Positions 1 to 9,889 are shown, counted from the first letter of the stretch. The stretch: DNA of 64,000 nt from Synergistaceae bacterium (GCA_021372895.1 JAJFTP010000030.1:1-64000); one strand, 5' to 3'. A program made the numbers and translations. Notes: generated from the letters alone by a model not told the origin.

Positions 1-599
1 GGCATGGCTTCAAATGCCCACAGTCCTCCGCCAAAGTGTGCAAAGACAACCTTGGCCTCCGGGTGGTTCATGCAGAATTTGGCGGCTTTGTCAGCGCCGT
101 AGCAGCCTTTGCCGGGATATTGGTGTCCGGCCTGCTCGGCAATATGAAAAAGGATAAAAAGGCCGTGTTCGTGGCATGCAGATACCAGCCGCCATGTCTG
201 GCTCATATCCGATATGTCAAGGTTCTGTCCGTCAGGAAAGAGCTCACCGACTCCTGCGGCTCCTGCCTCGGCACAACGCGCGATCTCTTCGTCCGCTCCC
301 GGACGCGAGGGAGATACAACGGCAAGCGGACGGATACGCCCGGGATAACGGCGGGCTGCATCCAGCACATAGTCGTTGGCCACCCGGCAGAGCCCCTGGT
401 CATGAAAGGCAAAGCTTGTCACAAACCCTGACTCGATCCCGTTTGCATCAAGCGTCAAGACAAATTCCTCTGCGGTGCCCCATTTGTTTACCTTTGAACG
501 TGTCAGAATATCGAACCAAGGCTCGTGTTCTGCGATTTTATCCCTGTCGCGCTCAAATTCCGGGGGATAAATATGTGCGTGTCCATCGATGATTTTCAT
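1..599 (-). CDS. Amidohydrolase (metal-dependent TIM-barrel hydrolase), 3' end outside window
   Basis: The reading frame runs leftward from an ATG at 599 and is still open at base 1, so only about 199 N-terminal residues are seen. The start follows a GGAG-type ribosome site at 602-611. Residues 5-9 read DGHAH, the HxH metal motif of the amidohydrolase-2 family (ACMSD/dihydroorotase-like TIM barrels), and near the cut end there is a second conserved stretch, AHFGGG. The family hydrolyses or decarboxylates small cyclic or carboxylated substrates in the cytoplasm; the substrate cannot be told. It lies downstream of rplL on the same strand, where rpoB would often be expected, with a hairpin between. 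The family call is firm and the function open. Confidence 0.85.
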   Translation of the reverse strand, partial: MKIIDGHAHIYPPEFERDRDKIAEHEPWFDILTRSKVNKWGTAEEFVLTLDANGIESGFVTSFAFHDQGLCRVANDYVLDAARRYPGRIRPLAVVSPSRPGADEEIARCAEAGAAGVGELFPDGQNLDISDMSQTWRLVSACHEHGLFILFHIAEQAGHQYPGKGCYGADKAAKFCMNHPEAKVVFAHFGGGLWAFEAM

Positions 600-692
600 A
601 GGAATAACTCCTTTTGCCGCTTGTATATAACGATTTCAGGCTCTTTAAATGATACATTATTTGAGCGAAAGAGACAAAAGTATTTCCGCAAA

Positions 693-722
693 CGAAGCCT
701 CCTTTACAAAAAGGAGGCTTCG
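693..722 (-). terminator. Hairpin after rplL, probable terminator
   Basis: A 12-bp perfect stem (693-704 with 711-722) closes a 6-nt loop about 90 bp past the rplL stop. On the minus strand it is followed by only a short T-rich stretch, so intrinsic termination may be partial. It separates the ribosomal protein genes from the amidohydrolase. Confidence 0.6.
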
Positions 723-808
723 CGGCTTATCATGATCTTCTGCACTTTTGCCTCAACGTGGGGATTTTCCAGAGCCGAAGTCAGCAAATGTGTCAGTCAG
801 GTCTTTAA

Positions 809-1186
809 CTACTTAAGTACTACTTTGGCGCCGGCTTCTTCAAGCTTCTTTTTGATCTCTTCAGATTCGTCCTTAGTTGCGCCTTCCTTTACCGGTTTTG
901 GCGCGCTGTCCACGAGTTCCTTCGCTTCTTTGAGGCCGAGCCCCGTGACCTCACGGACTACCTTGATGACGTTGATTTTATTTGCGCCGTACTCTTCGAG
1001 GATAACGTCAAACTCGGTCTTCTCTTCTTCGGCTGCTGCTGCAGGTGCGGCTGCGCCTGCCATAGGCATCATCATTGCCGGTGCCGATGCTGATACGCCA
1101 AACTTTTCCTCGAGTTCCTTAACGAGCTCTGAGAGCTCAAGAACGGACATTTCTTCAATTGCCTTGATAAGATCTTCACGTGTCAT
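809..1186 (-). CDS. rplL: 50S ribosomal protein L7/L12
   Basis: This 125-residue acidic protein is a full-length L7/L12. It has an N-terminal dimerisation helix (about 1-30), an Ala/Met/Pro-rich hinge (about 33-52), and a C-terminal domain carrying the conserved EKTEFDVIL and [17 protein letters not shown] segments that bind elongation factors. It forms the mobile stalk of the large ribosomal subunit with L10, encoded 68 bp upstream in the same transcript. A GGAGG site lies just before the ATG. The identification is certain. Confidence 0.98.
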   Translation of the reverse strand: MTREDLIKAIEEMSVLELSELVKELEEKFGVSASAPAMMMPMAGAAAPAAAAEEEKTEFDVILEEYGANKINVIKVVREVTGLGLKEAKELVDSAPKPVKEGATKDESEEIKKKLEEAGAKVVLK

Positions 1187-1254
1187 ATTATGTCATCCTC
1201 CTGGGGATATTTTAAATTTTTGTACTGCTATGCGGCTGATGCCGCAGGGTTGAA

Positions 1255-1782
1255 CTATGCTGCTTCTTTTTTGTCCCTGATCTGTGAGAGACAGGTAACA
1301 AGGCCTCGTGCCGGTCCTGAAAGCACGGTGACCAATCCCTGAAGTGGCGCCGCGATCGTGCGGACGACCTGAGCAAGGAGGGCTTCCCTTGAGGGGAGGT
1401 CTGCCAGTGCAAAAACCTGCTCCTTGCTTAGGACCTGACCTTCAAAAATCGCTCCCTTTACTATCAGAGCTTCGTTGCCCTTCTCTTTCGAGAAGTCGCG
1501 GATAGACTTGGCTACCGCAACGACATCTCCGTAGGACAGGACATAGGCGTTAGGGCCGGAATCAAATTCTGAAGCCTGGACTATTCCGCATTCGGAGAGA
1601 GCTATGCGCATGAGTGTGTTTTTGCATATCTTCATCTCGCCGCCGGCATTGAGGATCCGTTTGCGGCAGTCTCCGATTTTAGCGACTGTAAGCCCGCGGT
1701 ACTCCGTGAGGAACACGGCATTGCTTTTTTTCAGCAGTTTGACAAGAGAATCGACCATTTCACGTTTTGCTTGTGTAGGCAT
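1255..1782 (-). CDS. rplJ: 50S ribosomal protein L10
   Basis: This 175-residue protein has the usual L10 length and features: an N-terminal rRNA-binding domain beginning MPTQAKREMVDSL, with the conserved TEYRGLTVA segment, and a C-terminal helical tail that holds L7/L12 dimers. L10 usually represses its own mRNA by binding the leader, and a matching leader is present upstream (1795-1955). The ATG at 1782 follows a GGGAGGTG site. In this window rplJ-rplL stand alone, without rplK-rplA upstream or rpoB-rpoC downstream. Confidence 0.98.
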   Translation of the reverse strand: MPTQAKREMVDSLVKLLKKSNAVFLTEYRGLTVAKIGDCRKRILNAGGEMKICKNTLMRIALSECGIVQASEFDSGPNAYVLSYGDVVAVAKSIRDFSKEKGNEALIVKGAIFEGQVLSKEQVFALADLPSREALLAQVVRTIAAPLQGLVTVLSGPARGLVTCLSQIRDKKEAA

Positions 1783-1794
1783 CTTTAAAATTCA

Positions 1795-1955
1795 CCTCCC
1801 GATGATGTTTTTTTCCGGAAGACATTAAAAATGGCTTCCGTCACCCAAGGGAGTCCGGAAGCCATAATACGTGCCATAAAATCATACACGGTTATCCTTC
1901 GCAGACCTCGGCAGGAAATTAAGCGCAAGCGCACCTGCTGTCTCGAGTCTTAGCG
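1795..1955 (-). promoter_or_regulatory. L10-type mRNA leader with attenuator hairpin
   Basis: Between the promoter and rplJ lies an untranslated leader of about 170 nt. Its 3' part holds a 10-bp stem (1831-1840 with 1856-1865) followed on the minus strand by TTTT, which is an intrinsic-terminator shape. Upstream is a GC-rich segment able to form alternative stems. The position matches the ribosomal protein L10 leader known from many bacteria, where L10(L12)4 binding controls rplJL expression. That the L10 complex binds here is inferred from family knowledge. Confidence 0.7.
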
Positions 1956-1960
1956 TAAGG

Positions 1961-1989
1961 ATTATACAACGGAGAATTATTTTTGTACA
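1961..1989 (-). promoter_or_regulatory. Promoter of rplJ-rplL
   Basis: On the minus strand a perfect TATAAT (1961-1966) is preceded at 17 bp by TGTACA (1984-1989), four matches to the -35 consensus. It lies between the tolC-like gene and the L10 leader, so the ribosomal genes have their own start of transcription. Confidence 0.65.
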
Positions 1990-2055
1990 GCCTTTGGCCA
2001 CGGTGTATTTTTCAATTGACAATTGCAAAAGTAACTGCGACCTGCGTAAATAAAT

Positions 2056-3531
2056 CTATTTTACCTTCTTAGCGGTTTCTTCCGCCTGATATTCTGCTGC
2101 CAGCGGCGCCCAGCCGCCGCCGAGGGCCTTGAAAAGCCTGACAGCATCTGAGGTCACCTGTCCTTCGCTTATGGCATAAGCTTCAGATAGCGAGAGGAGT
2201 GCCCGCTGTGCACTGATAACGTTGTTGAAATCAGTGAGTCCGTTTTTATATTTGTCATTTGCAACATCAAGCGCGATTTGTGCTGCCTTAACGCCGCGGC
2301 TGAGCGCTTCGTTGCGCTGGCGTTCCTGAATGCCGGAGGTTAAAGCATTCCGTACTTCAGCGACTGCATTGAGAACTGCCTGTTCATAAGCGGCAAGATA
2401 CTGTTCCTGCCGTGCGGTCTGTACGCGGATGTTGTTTCTTATCGCCCCCCCGTGGAATATCGGCCAGGTGATCTTTGGCCCGAAACTGTAGGCTTTGTTC
2501 GGCCCTTCGAAGAGGCTGCCCGAATCAAGGGCTTCTGTGCCTATGGAGCCGATGAGGTAGAACTTAGGCCACAGGTCTGCCTTTGCAGATTCCTTGCGTG
2601 CGATCTGTGCCACGAGCTGGCGTTCGGCGGCGCGTATATCGGGCCTCTGCCGCAGCGCATTAGCGGGGATGCCGACCAGCATGCCCGCATCAAGTTTGGG
2701 CAGGGGCTTCTTTTCGCCCAGCAGTTCCTCCAGACTGCCGGGCACACGGCCGACGAGTATGGCCAGGCTGTTTTTGACTTCTTCTATACTTGTTTCCAGC
2801 GGAGGGATAGTTGCCTTCGTCTGTTCAAGCGTGTACTTTGCCTGATTTAGTGCGAGCTGGTCGCTCAATCCCGAGTCCACTTGCGACTGGAGCATGTCGA
2901 GGGTGTCCTGCTGCAGCACAAGGTTGTTTTTGGCTATCACGAGCCGTTCCTGGAGTGTGCGGAGCGTCAGGTAGTCGAGCGCGACCTCCGAGGAGAGCGA
3001 AACCCAGGTCGCATGGAGCGCGGAGTACTGTGCCTCAAGTGTGGCGACTCCGGCCTTTACCGTCTGCCTGCGTCCGCCGAAAATATCTATCTCCCATGAC
3101 GCATCTATGCCGAGGCGGTAGATGTCAGAGTCCTTGCCGCTTGTATCGAGAGGAGATTTTTTGTTGTACCAGTAATTTGTCGTGTCGAGCCACGGGAGCA
3201 TCTCCGCTTTGCTTATACCCAGAGATGCACGTGCCTCCGTGACTTTTGCGCGTGCAGAGGCAAGGTCTCTGTTGCTCTGCAGAGACCATGTTATGAGCTG
3301 AGTCAGCGTTTTGTCGCCCAGTGTGTCCCACCAGCTCGCCAGCACTTCTGGCTTCGGCGCGTCGGCGATGTCCCCGGAGACGGCAGGGATGGGATATCTC
3401 TTTGCCATGTCAGTCCATCTGCCCTCTTTTAGCTCTGTGTCCTGGGAGGCGGGAACTGATTCCGCAAACGCCACGAATGATGAGAGGATGAGTATCAGTA
3501 TCGAGGTTATGGTTATTGCAATCTTTTTCAT
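2056..3531 (-). CDS. Outer-membrane efflux channel, TolC/NodT family
   Basis: The protein of about 490 residues starts with a Sec signal peptide (MKKIAITIT..., likely cut after AFA) and lacks a lipobox cysteine, so it is probably not a lipoprotein, unlike many OprM-type members. It holds two outer-membrane efflux repeats, including RPDIRAAERQLVA in the middle, a hallmark of RND-type channels. It forms the trimeric exit duct for the pump encoded 13 bp upstream. The ATG at 3531 is preferred over the in-frame TTG at 3540 because the AGAGG site is well spaced only to the ATG. It is the last gene of the efflux operon. Confidence 0.93.
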   Translation of the reverse strand: MKKIAITITSILILILSSFVAFAESVPASQDTELKEGRWTDMAKRYPIPAVSGDIADAPKPEVLASWWDTLGDKTLTQLITWSLQSNRDLASARAKVTEARASLGISKAEMLPWLDTTNYWYNKKSPLDTSGKDSDIYRLGIDASWEIDIFGGRRQTVKAGVATLEAQYSALHATWVSLSSEVALDYLTLRTLQERLVIAKNNLVLQQDTLDMLQSQVDSGLSDQLALNQAKYTLEQTKATIPPLETSIEEVKNSLAILVGRVPGSLEELLGEKKPLPKLDAGMLVGIPANALRQRPDIRAAERQLVAQIARKESAKADLWPKFYLIGSIGTEALDSGSLFEGPNKAYSFGPKITWPIFHGGAIRNNIRVQTARQEQYLAAYEQAVLNAVAEVRNALTSGIQERQRNEALSRGVKAAQIALDVANDKYKNGLTDFNNVISAQRALLSLSEAYAISEGQVTSDAVRLFKALGGGWAPLAAEYQAEETAKKVK

Positions 3532-3544
3532 AGTCTTCAACCTC

Positions 3545-6500
3545 TTATTCCTTGGCCTTTGGAACTTTATTGCCGACTCGGCCGGTTATTCTTTCAACCA
3601 TGCCCTGGAAAAGAACATAGAGCGCGGGTATGAGGAATATGCCCAGGATCGTCGCTGCGTTCATTCCGAAGAACATCGTTGTACCGACAGCGATACGGCT
3701 GTTTGCTCCGGCTCCGGTCGCAAACAGCATCGGCATTACGCCGAAAACGCATGTGAACGCCGTCATGAGAACTGCGCGGAAACGTTCGCTTGCCGCAGTG
3801 GCCGCGGCCTGTATGAGCGGAAGCCCATGATCCTCTCTCTGTTCTTTTGCGAATTCGACTATAAGGATCGCGTTCTTCGCTGCGAGTCCGATGAGCAACA
3901 GTATGCCAAGCTGTGCGTAGATACTCAGCGGCAGTCCCATTATGTACACTCCGAAGAGAGCGCCGAGCGCTGCGACCGACAGGGAGAGTATGACCGGCAC
4001 GGGGACTGTCCAGCTTTCATACTGCGCTACGAGGAAGAGATAACCGAACAGGAGCGCTATAAACAGGATAATGATGATCTGTCCAGAAGAGTGCTGTTCC
4101 TGATACGTCATGCCGGACCATTCATAGGAATAACCCTCAGGCAGATCCTTCGCGAGTTCCGCGATACGCTTCATGCCCTGTCCCGTGGAGAAGCCGGTCT
4201 TCATGACGACGGTTATCGCTGCGCTCGGGAAGAGGTTATAGCGGTTTATCAAGCGGGGGGCGACCGTCTTCTTTATTGACATGAGGCTCTGCAGCGGCAC
4301 GGGATTGCCCGTAGTGCTGTTCACGTATATGTTCCCTATGCTGTCCATCTTGTCTCTGTAATTCCAGTCGGACTGCAGTATGACCTTGTTGACCTGTGTG
4401 CCTATGTTGATGTCGTTTATGTACGATGTGCCGAAGTAGGCCTGGAGCGTGCTGAAAATCGTCCCGACCGGCACGTTGAACATCTCCGCCTTTTCCCTGT
4501 CGATGTCGAGGAAGAGGTGAGGCGTGTCCGCTGTATATGAGCTGAACGCATAGAGGACTTCGGGCGCCTGGTTGATCTTCCCGATAAAATCCCTCAGCAC
4601 CATTGCGAGTCTTTCAGGATCGTTCTCCTGTCTGGACTGCAGGCGAAGGTCAAGGCCGCCGCTGACACCGAGTCCCATGACCGCAGGCGGCGTAAAGACG
4701 TTTATCTGTGCTTCGTTAACTGTTGACGCGATACCGCGCATCCGTCCTACTATGGAGCTCAGGCTTTTTTCCGGGGTCTTCCGCTTGGACCAGTTCTCGA
4801 GCGGAATGATCAGCGTCGCAACGTTTTCTCCGCCGCCGCCCGTGATATTATGGCCTTCTATGCTGAGAACATATTTGACGCCCGGTATTTCCCTTATCTT
4901 CGGTATCAGCCTTTTTGTAAGCGCCTGTGTCCTGCCCTGCGTCGCACCCTCGGGAAGCTGGACCGTTGCGAACATGGCCCCTTGGTCTTCGTCAGGGATG
5001 AACGCTGTCGGCAAAAATTTCGCTATTCCATATGCAGCTGCTATGACGAGTACAAGAGACAATATCGTTACGAGTACCCTGCTGGCCATCCATACGGAAC
5101 CCGCCACATACCTGCGCGTTACTTTGGCAAGTCCGTCGTTGAACCACTTTAGAGGCCCCCGCTGTACGGGTTTGACCTTCTGCAGCATGTGGGCGCACAT
5201 AACGGGACTCAGAGTCAGGGCGACGATGAGAGAGAAAACGACTGAGAACGAGATCGTGACCGCGAACTGGCGGTATATCTGTCCCGTAATGCCGCCCATG
5301 AACCCAACAGGCACGAATATCGCGAGAAAGACGAGCGTCGTCGCGATCATCGGCCCCGTTACGTCCCGCATGGCTTTTATCGTCGCCTCTTTGGGCGGGC
5401 AATCGTCCCTGTCCATTATAAAAATAACACGTTCGACGACGATTATCGCATCGTCTACGACAGTCCCTATGACGAGTACGAGTCCGAAGAGCGAGAGGAT
5501 GTTGATGCTGTAGCGCATGGCGGCGAGCCCCGCGAACGTTGTGATCAGCGAGATCGGTATAGCCGCCATCGGGACAAGCGTGACGCGCCAGTTCTGAAGG
5601 AAGAGGAAGCATACGAAGACAACGAGTGAGAACGTGAGAACCAGAGTGGTAAGTATCTCACCGATCGTCGCCCTGACGTAGTCGGTCGAGTCGTAGCCCA
5701 TCAGGAACTCAGTATCTGCCGGCAGGTCTTTCGCCAGTTCCGCGATCACCTTCTTCGCTGCGCCCATGACAGTTATGGCGTTTGAACCGGCGGCCTGCGA
5801 CAGGGCCATCATTGCAGAGGGGCTGCCGTTGTATCCGGAATGATATGCGTATGATTCGGCGCCAAGTTCGATCCGCGAAATATCCTTGAGTTTTACAAGC
5901 CCGCCCTGGGCGCTCGTGCGAACGATGATCTCCTCGAATTCGCGCACGCTTCCGAGACGTCCGCGCGTCGTGAGTGAATAGACGATCGGGTTGTTGGCAT
6001 TGCCGACGGGGGCCCCGCCGATGGAACCGAGCGATGCCTGTTTGTTCTGGCTCTGGATAGCGCCTGATACGTCGGAGACGCTGAGCCCGAGCGCCGCGAT
6101 GCGTTCCGGGTCAAGCCAGATCCGCATGCTGTATTTGGCGCCGAAGACCTGAACGTCTCCCATGCCCGGGACGCGTTTGAGGACATTTTTGACGTTACTG
6201 TATGCGTAGTCTGAAAGGAAGAGTTCGTCTCTCGTCCCCTTAGGCGAGATGAGCGCAACAAAACCTAGGATGTCGGAAAACTGGGTCGTTACCGTTATGC
6301 CGCGGTCCGTGACTTCTCGCGGAAGCAGCGGGGTCGCCTGCTGGACCTTGTTCTGTACCTTGACCAACGCCATATCCGGATCCGTCCCTGTTTTGAAGGT
6401 GACCGTCAGGGTGTAATTCCCGTCGTTGCTGGATGTCGAGTTCATGTAGATCATGTCATCGACGCCGTTGACTATCTCTTCCAGCGGCGCGCCGACAGTG

Positions 6501-6679
6501 TTGGCCAGAACGTCCGCGGTTGCGCCGGGATACGTCGCGCTGACGCGTATCTGGGGAGGCGTGATTTCAGGATACTGCGCGATCGGCAGGGAGAAAGCCC
6601 CTATTATCCCTGCAAGGGTCATCACGATCATTATGACCATTGCAAATCTGGGACGTTCTATAAAAAATTTCGCGAACAT
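3545..6679 (-). CDS. RND multidrug efflux pump, inner-membrane subunit (AcrB/MexB, HAE1 family)
   Basis: At 1044 residues this has the standard HAE1 length. It begins [13 protein letters not shown], has the twelve-helix, two-large-loop layout, and shows the helix-4 [10 protein letters not shown] segment whose aspartates carry the proton relay, plus the typical [10 protein letters not shown] after helix 7. It exports drugs, bile salts or dyes in exchange for protons, working with the adjacent fusion protein and outer-membrane channel. Its start lies 3 bp past the upstream stop, indicating translational coupling. Substrate range cannot be read from the sequence. Confidence 0.96.
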   Translation of the reverse strand: MFAKFFIERPRFAMVIMIVMTLAGIIGAFSLPIAQYPEITPPQIRVSATYPGATADVLANTVGAPLEEIVNGVDDMIYMNSTSSNDGNYTLTVTFKTGTDPDMALVKVQNKVQQATPLLPREVTDRGITVTTQFSDILGFVALISPKGTRDELFLSDYAYSNVKNVLKRVPGMGDVQVFGAKYSMRIWLDPERIAALGLSVSDVSGAIQSQNKQASLGSIGGAPVGNANNPIVYSLTTRGRLGSVREFEEIIVRTSAQGGLVKLKDISRIELGAESYAYHSGYNGSPSAMMALSQAAGSNAITVMGAAKKVIAELAKDLPADTEFLMGYDSTDYVRATIGEILTTLVLTFSLVVFVCFLFLQNWRVTLVPMAAIPISLITTFAGLAAMRYSINILSLFGLVLVIGTVVDDAIIVVERVIFIMDRDDCPPKEATIKAMRDVTGPMIATTLVFLAIFVPVGFMGGITGQIYRQFAVTISFSVVFSLIVALTLSPVMCAHMLQKVKPVQRGPLKWFNDGLAKVTRRYVAGSVWMASRVLVTILSLVLVIAAAYGIAKFLPTAFIPDEDQGAMFATVQLPEGATQGRTQALTKRLIPKIREIPGVKYVLSIEGHNITGGGGENVATLIIPLENWSKRKTPEKSLSSIVGRMRGIASTVNEAQINVFTPPAVMGLGVSGGLDLRLQSRQENDPERLAMVLRDFIGKINQAPEVLYAFSSYTADTPHLFLDIDREKAEMFNVPVGTIFSTLQAYFGTSYINDINIGTQVNKVILQSDWNYRDKMDSIGNIYVNSTTGNPVPLQSLMSIKKTVAPRLINRYNLFPSAAITVVMKTGFSTGQGMKRIAELAKDLPEGYSYEWSGMTYQEQHSSGQIIIILFIALLFGYLFLVAQYESWTVPVPVILSLSVAALGALFGVYIMGLPLSIYAQLGILLLIGLAAKNAILIVEFAKEQREDHGLPLIQAAATAASERFRAVLMTAFTCVFGVMPMLFATGAGANSRIAVGTTMFFGMNAATILGIFLIPALYVLFQGMVERITGRVGNKVPKAKE

Positions 6680-6682
6680 GGA

Positions 6683-7975
6683 CTAGTTTCCCTCTTTTGC
6701 AGGTTTTGCAGCCGGCTCCGCAGAAATTGCACCGGCCGGACCGTTGCCGAAGCCTGCTTCGGGCTGAGCCGCAAGCTCCGCGGCGCTCTTTGTCTCGTTC
6801 TGAGCGGCTTTGATCGGTTGCACCTTCATTCCGGGCCTTAACGACTGCACACCCTGAATGACGATATTCTCTCCGGCCGTAAGGCCCTCCCTGATTTCGC
6901 GCATCGTGCCGACTTCGGCACCGAGCGTTACCCTGCGCTGCTGCGCTATGTTGTCATTCCCGACTGTATAGACGTAATCGCCATTAGCGTCTGCGAGGAT
7001 GGCGACCTGCGGGATAACGACGAGAAGATCCTGCTCAACGGGTTTCGTATTGATGCGGACCATCGCTCCTGGGATAAGAAGCCCGTCGCTGTTGTGGAAG
7101 CGGAGACGCATCAGGAGAGTTCCTGTATTTTCGTCGATCTTGTTGTCCTCGAAATCACGCTCCCCTTCAGCAGGGAAATTTTTGCCGTTACTAAGCTTCA
7201 GCGTGGTTTTATAAACAGATTTGCCGCTCTTCCTGAAAGCTTCGAGCTGGTCCAGATAATCTCTGTCCGGAAGAGCGAATGCCACGCGGATCGGATCCAT
7301 CTGCACGATCGTGGCGATAGGTCCGCTTGAGAGCGATACATAATTTCCTTTTGTGAAATTTGCCGCGCCTATCCGTCCTGAGATCGGGGCAGTGATGCGG
7401 GTGTGAGCAAGGTCTATCTGTGCGAGCTTCAGCGCGGCCCTTGCCTGTGAGACATCCGCCTGTCCCTGAAGAAAGTTGCTCTCCGCAAGTTCTATGTCTG
7501 ATTCTGAAATGCTGCGTTTGTCGGCAGCCTTCACTCTTTTAAGATATTTTGCGGCCCTGTCAAGGTTTGCTTCCGCTTTTGCAAGCTCTGACCTGCGCAG
7601 GTCGACCGTCGCCTGGTACTGGTTGCTGTCGATCAGGAACAGCACTTGTCCCGCCTTTACCATAGATCCCTCTTTGAAGTTGACCTTCATGACTTCGCCG
7701 GCGACCTGCGGCTTCAGCGAAACGGACTGGATGGCCTCTACCTTTCCGATATACTCGCGCTGTACGGCGAGGTTTTTCTCCTCCACCTTATGAAGTATGA
7801 CTTTCGGCGCTGCCTGTGCCTGTACGTCAGCCGGCTGCTTAGTCTTGTTCCCAAGTATCGTCTTTGCCGCGAATGCCGCTGCTATCAGAAGCACTATAAT
7901 TATGATGATCCTTAAGATCTTCTTATTTGATTTACCCTTAAATTCCTTGTTCTCGTTTCCTTTCGGTGACGTCAT
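6683..7975 (-). CDS. Membrane fusion protein (periplasmic adaptor) of RND efflux pump
   Basis: About 430 residues. A basic cytoplasmic N-terminus is followed by one hydrophobic helix (ILRIIIIIVLLIAAAFA), so it is membrane-anchored rather than lipidated. The lipoyl/barrel-sandwich halves (VSLKPQVAGEV and the ITAPISGRIG segment) flank a helical hairpin, followed by beta-barrel and membrane-proximal domains. This is the AcrA/MexA architecture. The C-terminal 40 residues are Ala/Pro/Glu-rich. The ATG at 7975 is favoured over the GTG at 7987 by spacing to AGCAGG. It bridges pump and channel in the periplasm. Confidence 0.93.
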   Translation of the reverse strand: MTSPKGNENKEFKGKSNKKILRIIIIIVLLIAAAFAAKTILGNKTKQPADVQAQAAPKVILHKVEEKNLAVQREYIGKVEAIQSVSLKPQVAGEVMKVNFKEGSMVKAGQVLFLIDSNQYQATVDLRRSELAKAEANLDRAAKYLKRVKAADKRSISESDIELAESNFLQGQADVSQARAALKLAQIDLAHTRITAPISGRIGAANFTKGNYVSLSSGPIATIVQMDPIRVAFALPDRDYLDQLEAFRKSGKSVYKTTLKLSNGKNFPAEGERDFEDNKIDENTGTLLMRLRFHNSDGLLIPGAMVRINTKPVEQDLLVVIPQVAILADANGDYVYTVGNDNIAQQRRVTLGAEVGTMREIREGLTAGENIVIQGVQSLRPGMKVQPIKAAQNETKSAAELAAQPEAGFGNGPAGAISAEPAAKPAKEGN

Positions 7976-8023
7976 TCTGTTGCGCACCTGCTCTTTCTTC
8001 AGTTTTTTTATTTGTTTTATATT

Positions 8024-8644
8024 TTATAATGCCTTGTATTTGAGTTCTGCTGCAAAAGCATCGAACAGAAAATCTAAGTGGTCCGTAAAATCTGCCGGTA
8101 AAACATCTCCGAGCTGTAAAATGAAAAAACCGTGAAAAACAGCGCATATCACCTTAGATACCGTAACGGGAGAAATATCGCTCCTGATTCTACCATCCGT
8201 CTGTGCTTTGACAATGAGTATTTCTAACATTTTCCGTTCGTTTTCAATGGAATTTTTTATGAGCACAAGGGCTTTTGCCTGAACGTCCTCCGGCCATTCG
8301 TGCTTGCGGAACATCAGCTTGTTTATCTTCATATGGTGTTTGTCCTCCGACAGGTGCATCAGCGTGTTCTTGTAATAAGAACGAAGTGCGCCTAAGAATT
8401 CCGGAGTTTCATATATATTTATGAAGTCCAGCTCGGTCTGGCTGAATATCTTCTCAAGGAGTTGAAGAAGGATGTCGTTTTTGCTTTTGAAGTGCCAGTA
8501 GACGGCTCCTTTCGTCATGCCTATATTTTCAGCTATCTCGGATATCGATACATTTGAAAAATTTTTATCACAGAAAATATCGAAAGCCGACTGGAGTATT
8601 CTGTTGCGTGTATCCTGTGCCTCCTCCTTTGTTCTTCGCACCAC
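8024..8644 (-). CDS. TetR/AcrR-family repressor of the efflux operon
   Basis: About 206 residues with an N-terminal TetR helix-turn-helix (SISEIAENIGMTKGAVYWHF) and a C-terminal AcrR-type ligand domain. It is the first gene of the operon and precedes the fusion protein by 48 bp, so it probably represses its own transcription and the pump. A palindrome fitting such a repressor sits inside the promoter at 8691-8708. The GTG at 8644 is chosen because GGGGG lies 7 nt upstream; a GTG at 8650 is also in frame but too close. Inducers are unknown but are probably pump substrates. Confidence 0.92.
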   Translation of the reverse strand: MVRRTKEEAQDTRNRILQSAFDIFCDKNFSNVSISEIAENIGMTKGAVYWHFKSKNDILLQLLEKIFSQTELDFINIYETPEFLGALRSYYKNTLMHLSEDKHHMKINKLMFRKHEWPEDVQAKALVLIKNSIENERKMLEILIVKAQTDGRIRSDISPVTVSKVICAVFHGFFILQLGDVLPADFTDHLDFLFDAFAAELKYKAL

Positions 8645-8681
8645 ATCCACGCCCCCTTCGCCGTTAAAATTAAACTTTCGA

Positions 8682-8711
8682 ATTATATATACATTCCTGT
8701 AGGTATGTCAA
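8682..8711 (-). promoter_or_regulatory. Efflux operon promoter with repressor palindrome in the spacer
   Basis: On the minus strand a perfect TTGACA (8706-8711) and a perfect TATAAT (8682-8687) are 18 bp apart. Positions 8691-8708 form an imperfect palindrome with arms ACATACC/GGAATGT (6 of 7 matching), resembling AcrR/TtgR-type operators. A repressor bound there would block RNA polymerase directly. Confidence 0.75.
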
Positions 8712-8749
8712 TAGAGAAAGGCGGTATGATGTGTGCATATGTTGTTGCA

Positions 8750-9643
8750 CTATCGCCGCTGAGCTTGGTGATACGCCACAGCGTCCGCGGTATAGACAGC
8801 GAGGGCTGTCCATATGAACGCGAAGGTACAGATGCGTGACATGAGAAGAGGTTCGTTATAGATGAAAGTGCCTATGATAAAGTAGAGCGTAGGGGAGACG
8901 TACTGTACAAAGCCCAGCGTCGTAAGAGGCACGCGTTTAGCACCGAACGCGAAAAGAATAAGCGGTACTGAAGTCATCACGCCGGTGCCTGCGAGCAGGA
9001 TGTCCGTCGTCGTGTCATAAGGAAATGCGGCCGCTCCGCTGTTCTGTGCACAGATGAGCCACGCGAGGGCAAGCGGTGTGACCGCCGCCGTTTCGATGAA
9101 GAGTCCTGCGACAGGGTCGATAGAGACAGCCTTCTTGAGTACGCCATAGACGCCGAAAGTCATGGCAAGACCGATGGATACCATAGATATTGAGTGTGTG
9201 GAGATAAATTCAACGCATACGCCTGTTACTGCCAAGATAAGTGCAGCCCATTGCAGACGACGCAGTTTTTCGTGAAAAAACAACATGCCGAACGCCATGC
9301 TTACGAGAGGGTTGATAAAGTATCCAAGGCTTGTCTCGAGAATTTTGCCATTGTTGACCGCCCAAATATATATCCACCAATTTGCCGTTATGAGGAAGCC
9401 GCCGCATAGCAGACAGAGGGATCCGCGTCTATCAGTCCTAATAAATTCTGCTATAATATGCCATTTCTTTTGCACGACGACGACCGCTAACGTGAAGGCC
9501 ATAGACCATACTACGCGATGCGCCAGGATCTCACCGGAGGGAATATTTTGAATTGCCTTCCAATATATGGGCATTGAACCCCAGAAAAAATATGAGAGGA
9601 ATAGCGCCGCCACACCCCTTTGACTCTCTTTCAAACAAATCAC
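8750..9643 (-). CDS. rarD: RarD/EamA-family transporter
   Basis: A 297-residue membrane protein with about ten hydrophobic segments in two EamA-type halves. The N-terminus (LSYFFWGSMPIYWKAI, then ILAHRVVWS) matches RarD, named in E. coli as a putative chloramphenicol-sensitivity protein; its natural substrate is not established. It is monocistronic, about 40 bp downstream of the efflux operon promoter region on the same strand, and diverges from the amidohydrolase at 9890. Confidence 0.88.
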   Translation of the reverse strand: MICLKESQRGVAALFLSYFFWGSMPIYWKAIQNIPSGEILAHRVVWSMAFTLAVVVVQKKWHIIAEFIRTDRRGSLCLLCGGFLITANWWIYIWAVNNGKILETSLGYFINPLVSMAFGMLFFHEKLRRLQWAALILAVTGVCVEFISTHSISMVSIGLAMTFGVYGVLKKAVSIDPVAGLFIETAAVTPLALAWLICAQNSGAAAFPYDTTTDILLAGTGVMTSVPLILFAFGAKRVPLTTLGFVQYVSPTLYFIIGTFIYNEPLLMSRICTFAFIWTALAVYTADAVAYHQAQRR

Positions 9644-9889
9644 GTCCCGAATTTATATCAGATCGCACACAGCCGTTATACGCAGCCTTGATTATTCTAC
9701 CCTATCCATGGTAATTATGACTTCTTCTGTTCACTATACTTGCCGTTATAAATAATGTAACAGTATTTTTTTATTTTGCAAAAAGTGGGATCATAGATCG
9801 AATACTGTAGTATACTTAAACATTATTTCTTTCGAACATCTCAGCCTGATGGCGGATGATGGATCCAGGCTGAATTGGAAGGAAGTTTT
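9644..9889. other. Intergenic region between divergent genes, with hairpin
   Basis: AT-rich spacer between rarD and the M20 gene. It contains an 8-bp perfect stem (9841-9848 with 9866-9873, 17-nt loop) ending only 4 bases before the GGAAGGAAG ribosome site. TATACT hexamers occur at 9735 and 9811, but no convincing -35 partner was found. No gene is visible. Confidence 0.4.

Noticed and set aside
525-1253. Plus-strand frame of 242 codons across rplL
   Set aside because: It is antisense to rplL and the terminator hairpin and has low-complexity Ser/Ala content.
3311-4279. Long plus-strand frame of 322 codons opposite the efflux genes
   Set aside because: It is a shadow of the tolC-like and RND genes on the minus strand, which have clear family motifs throughout.
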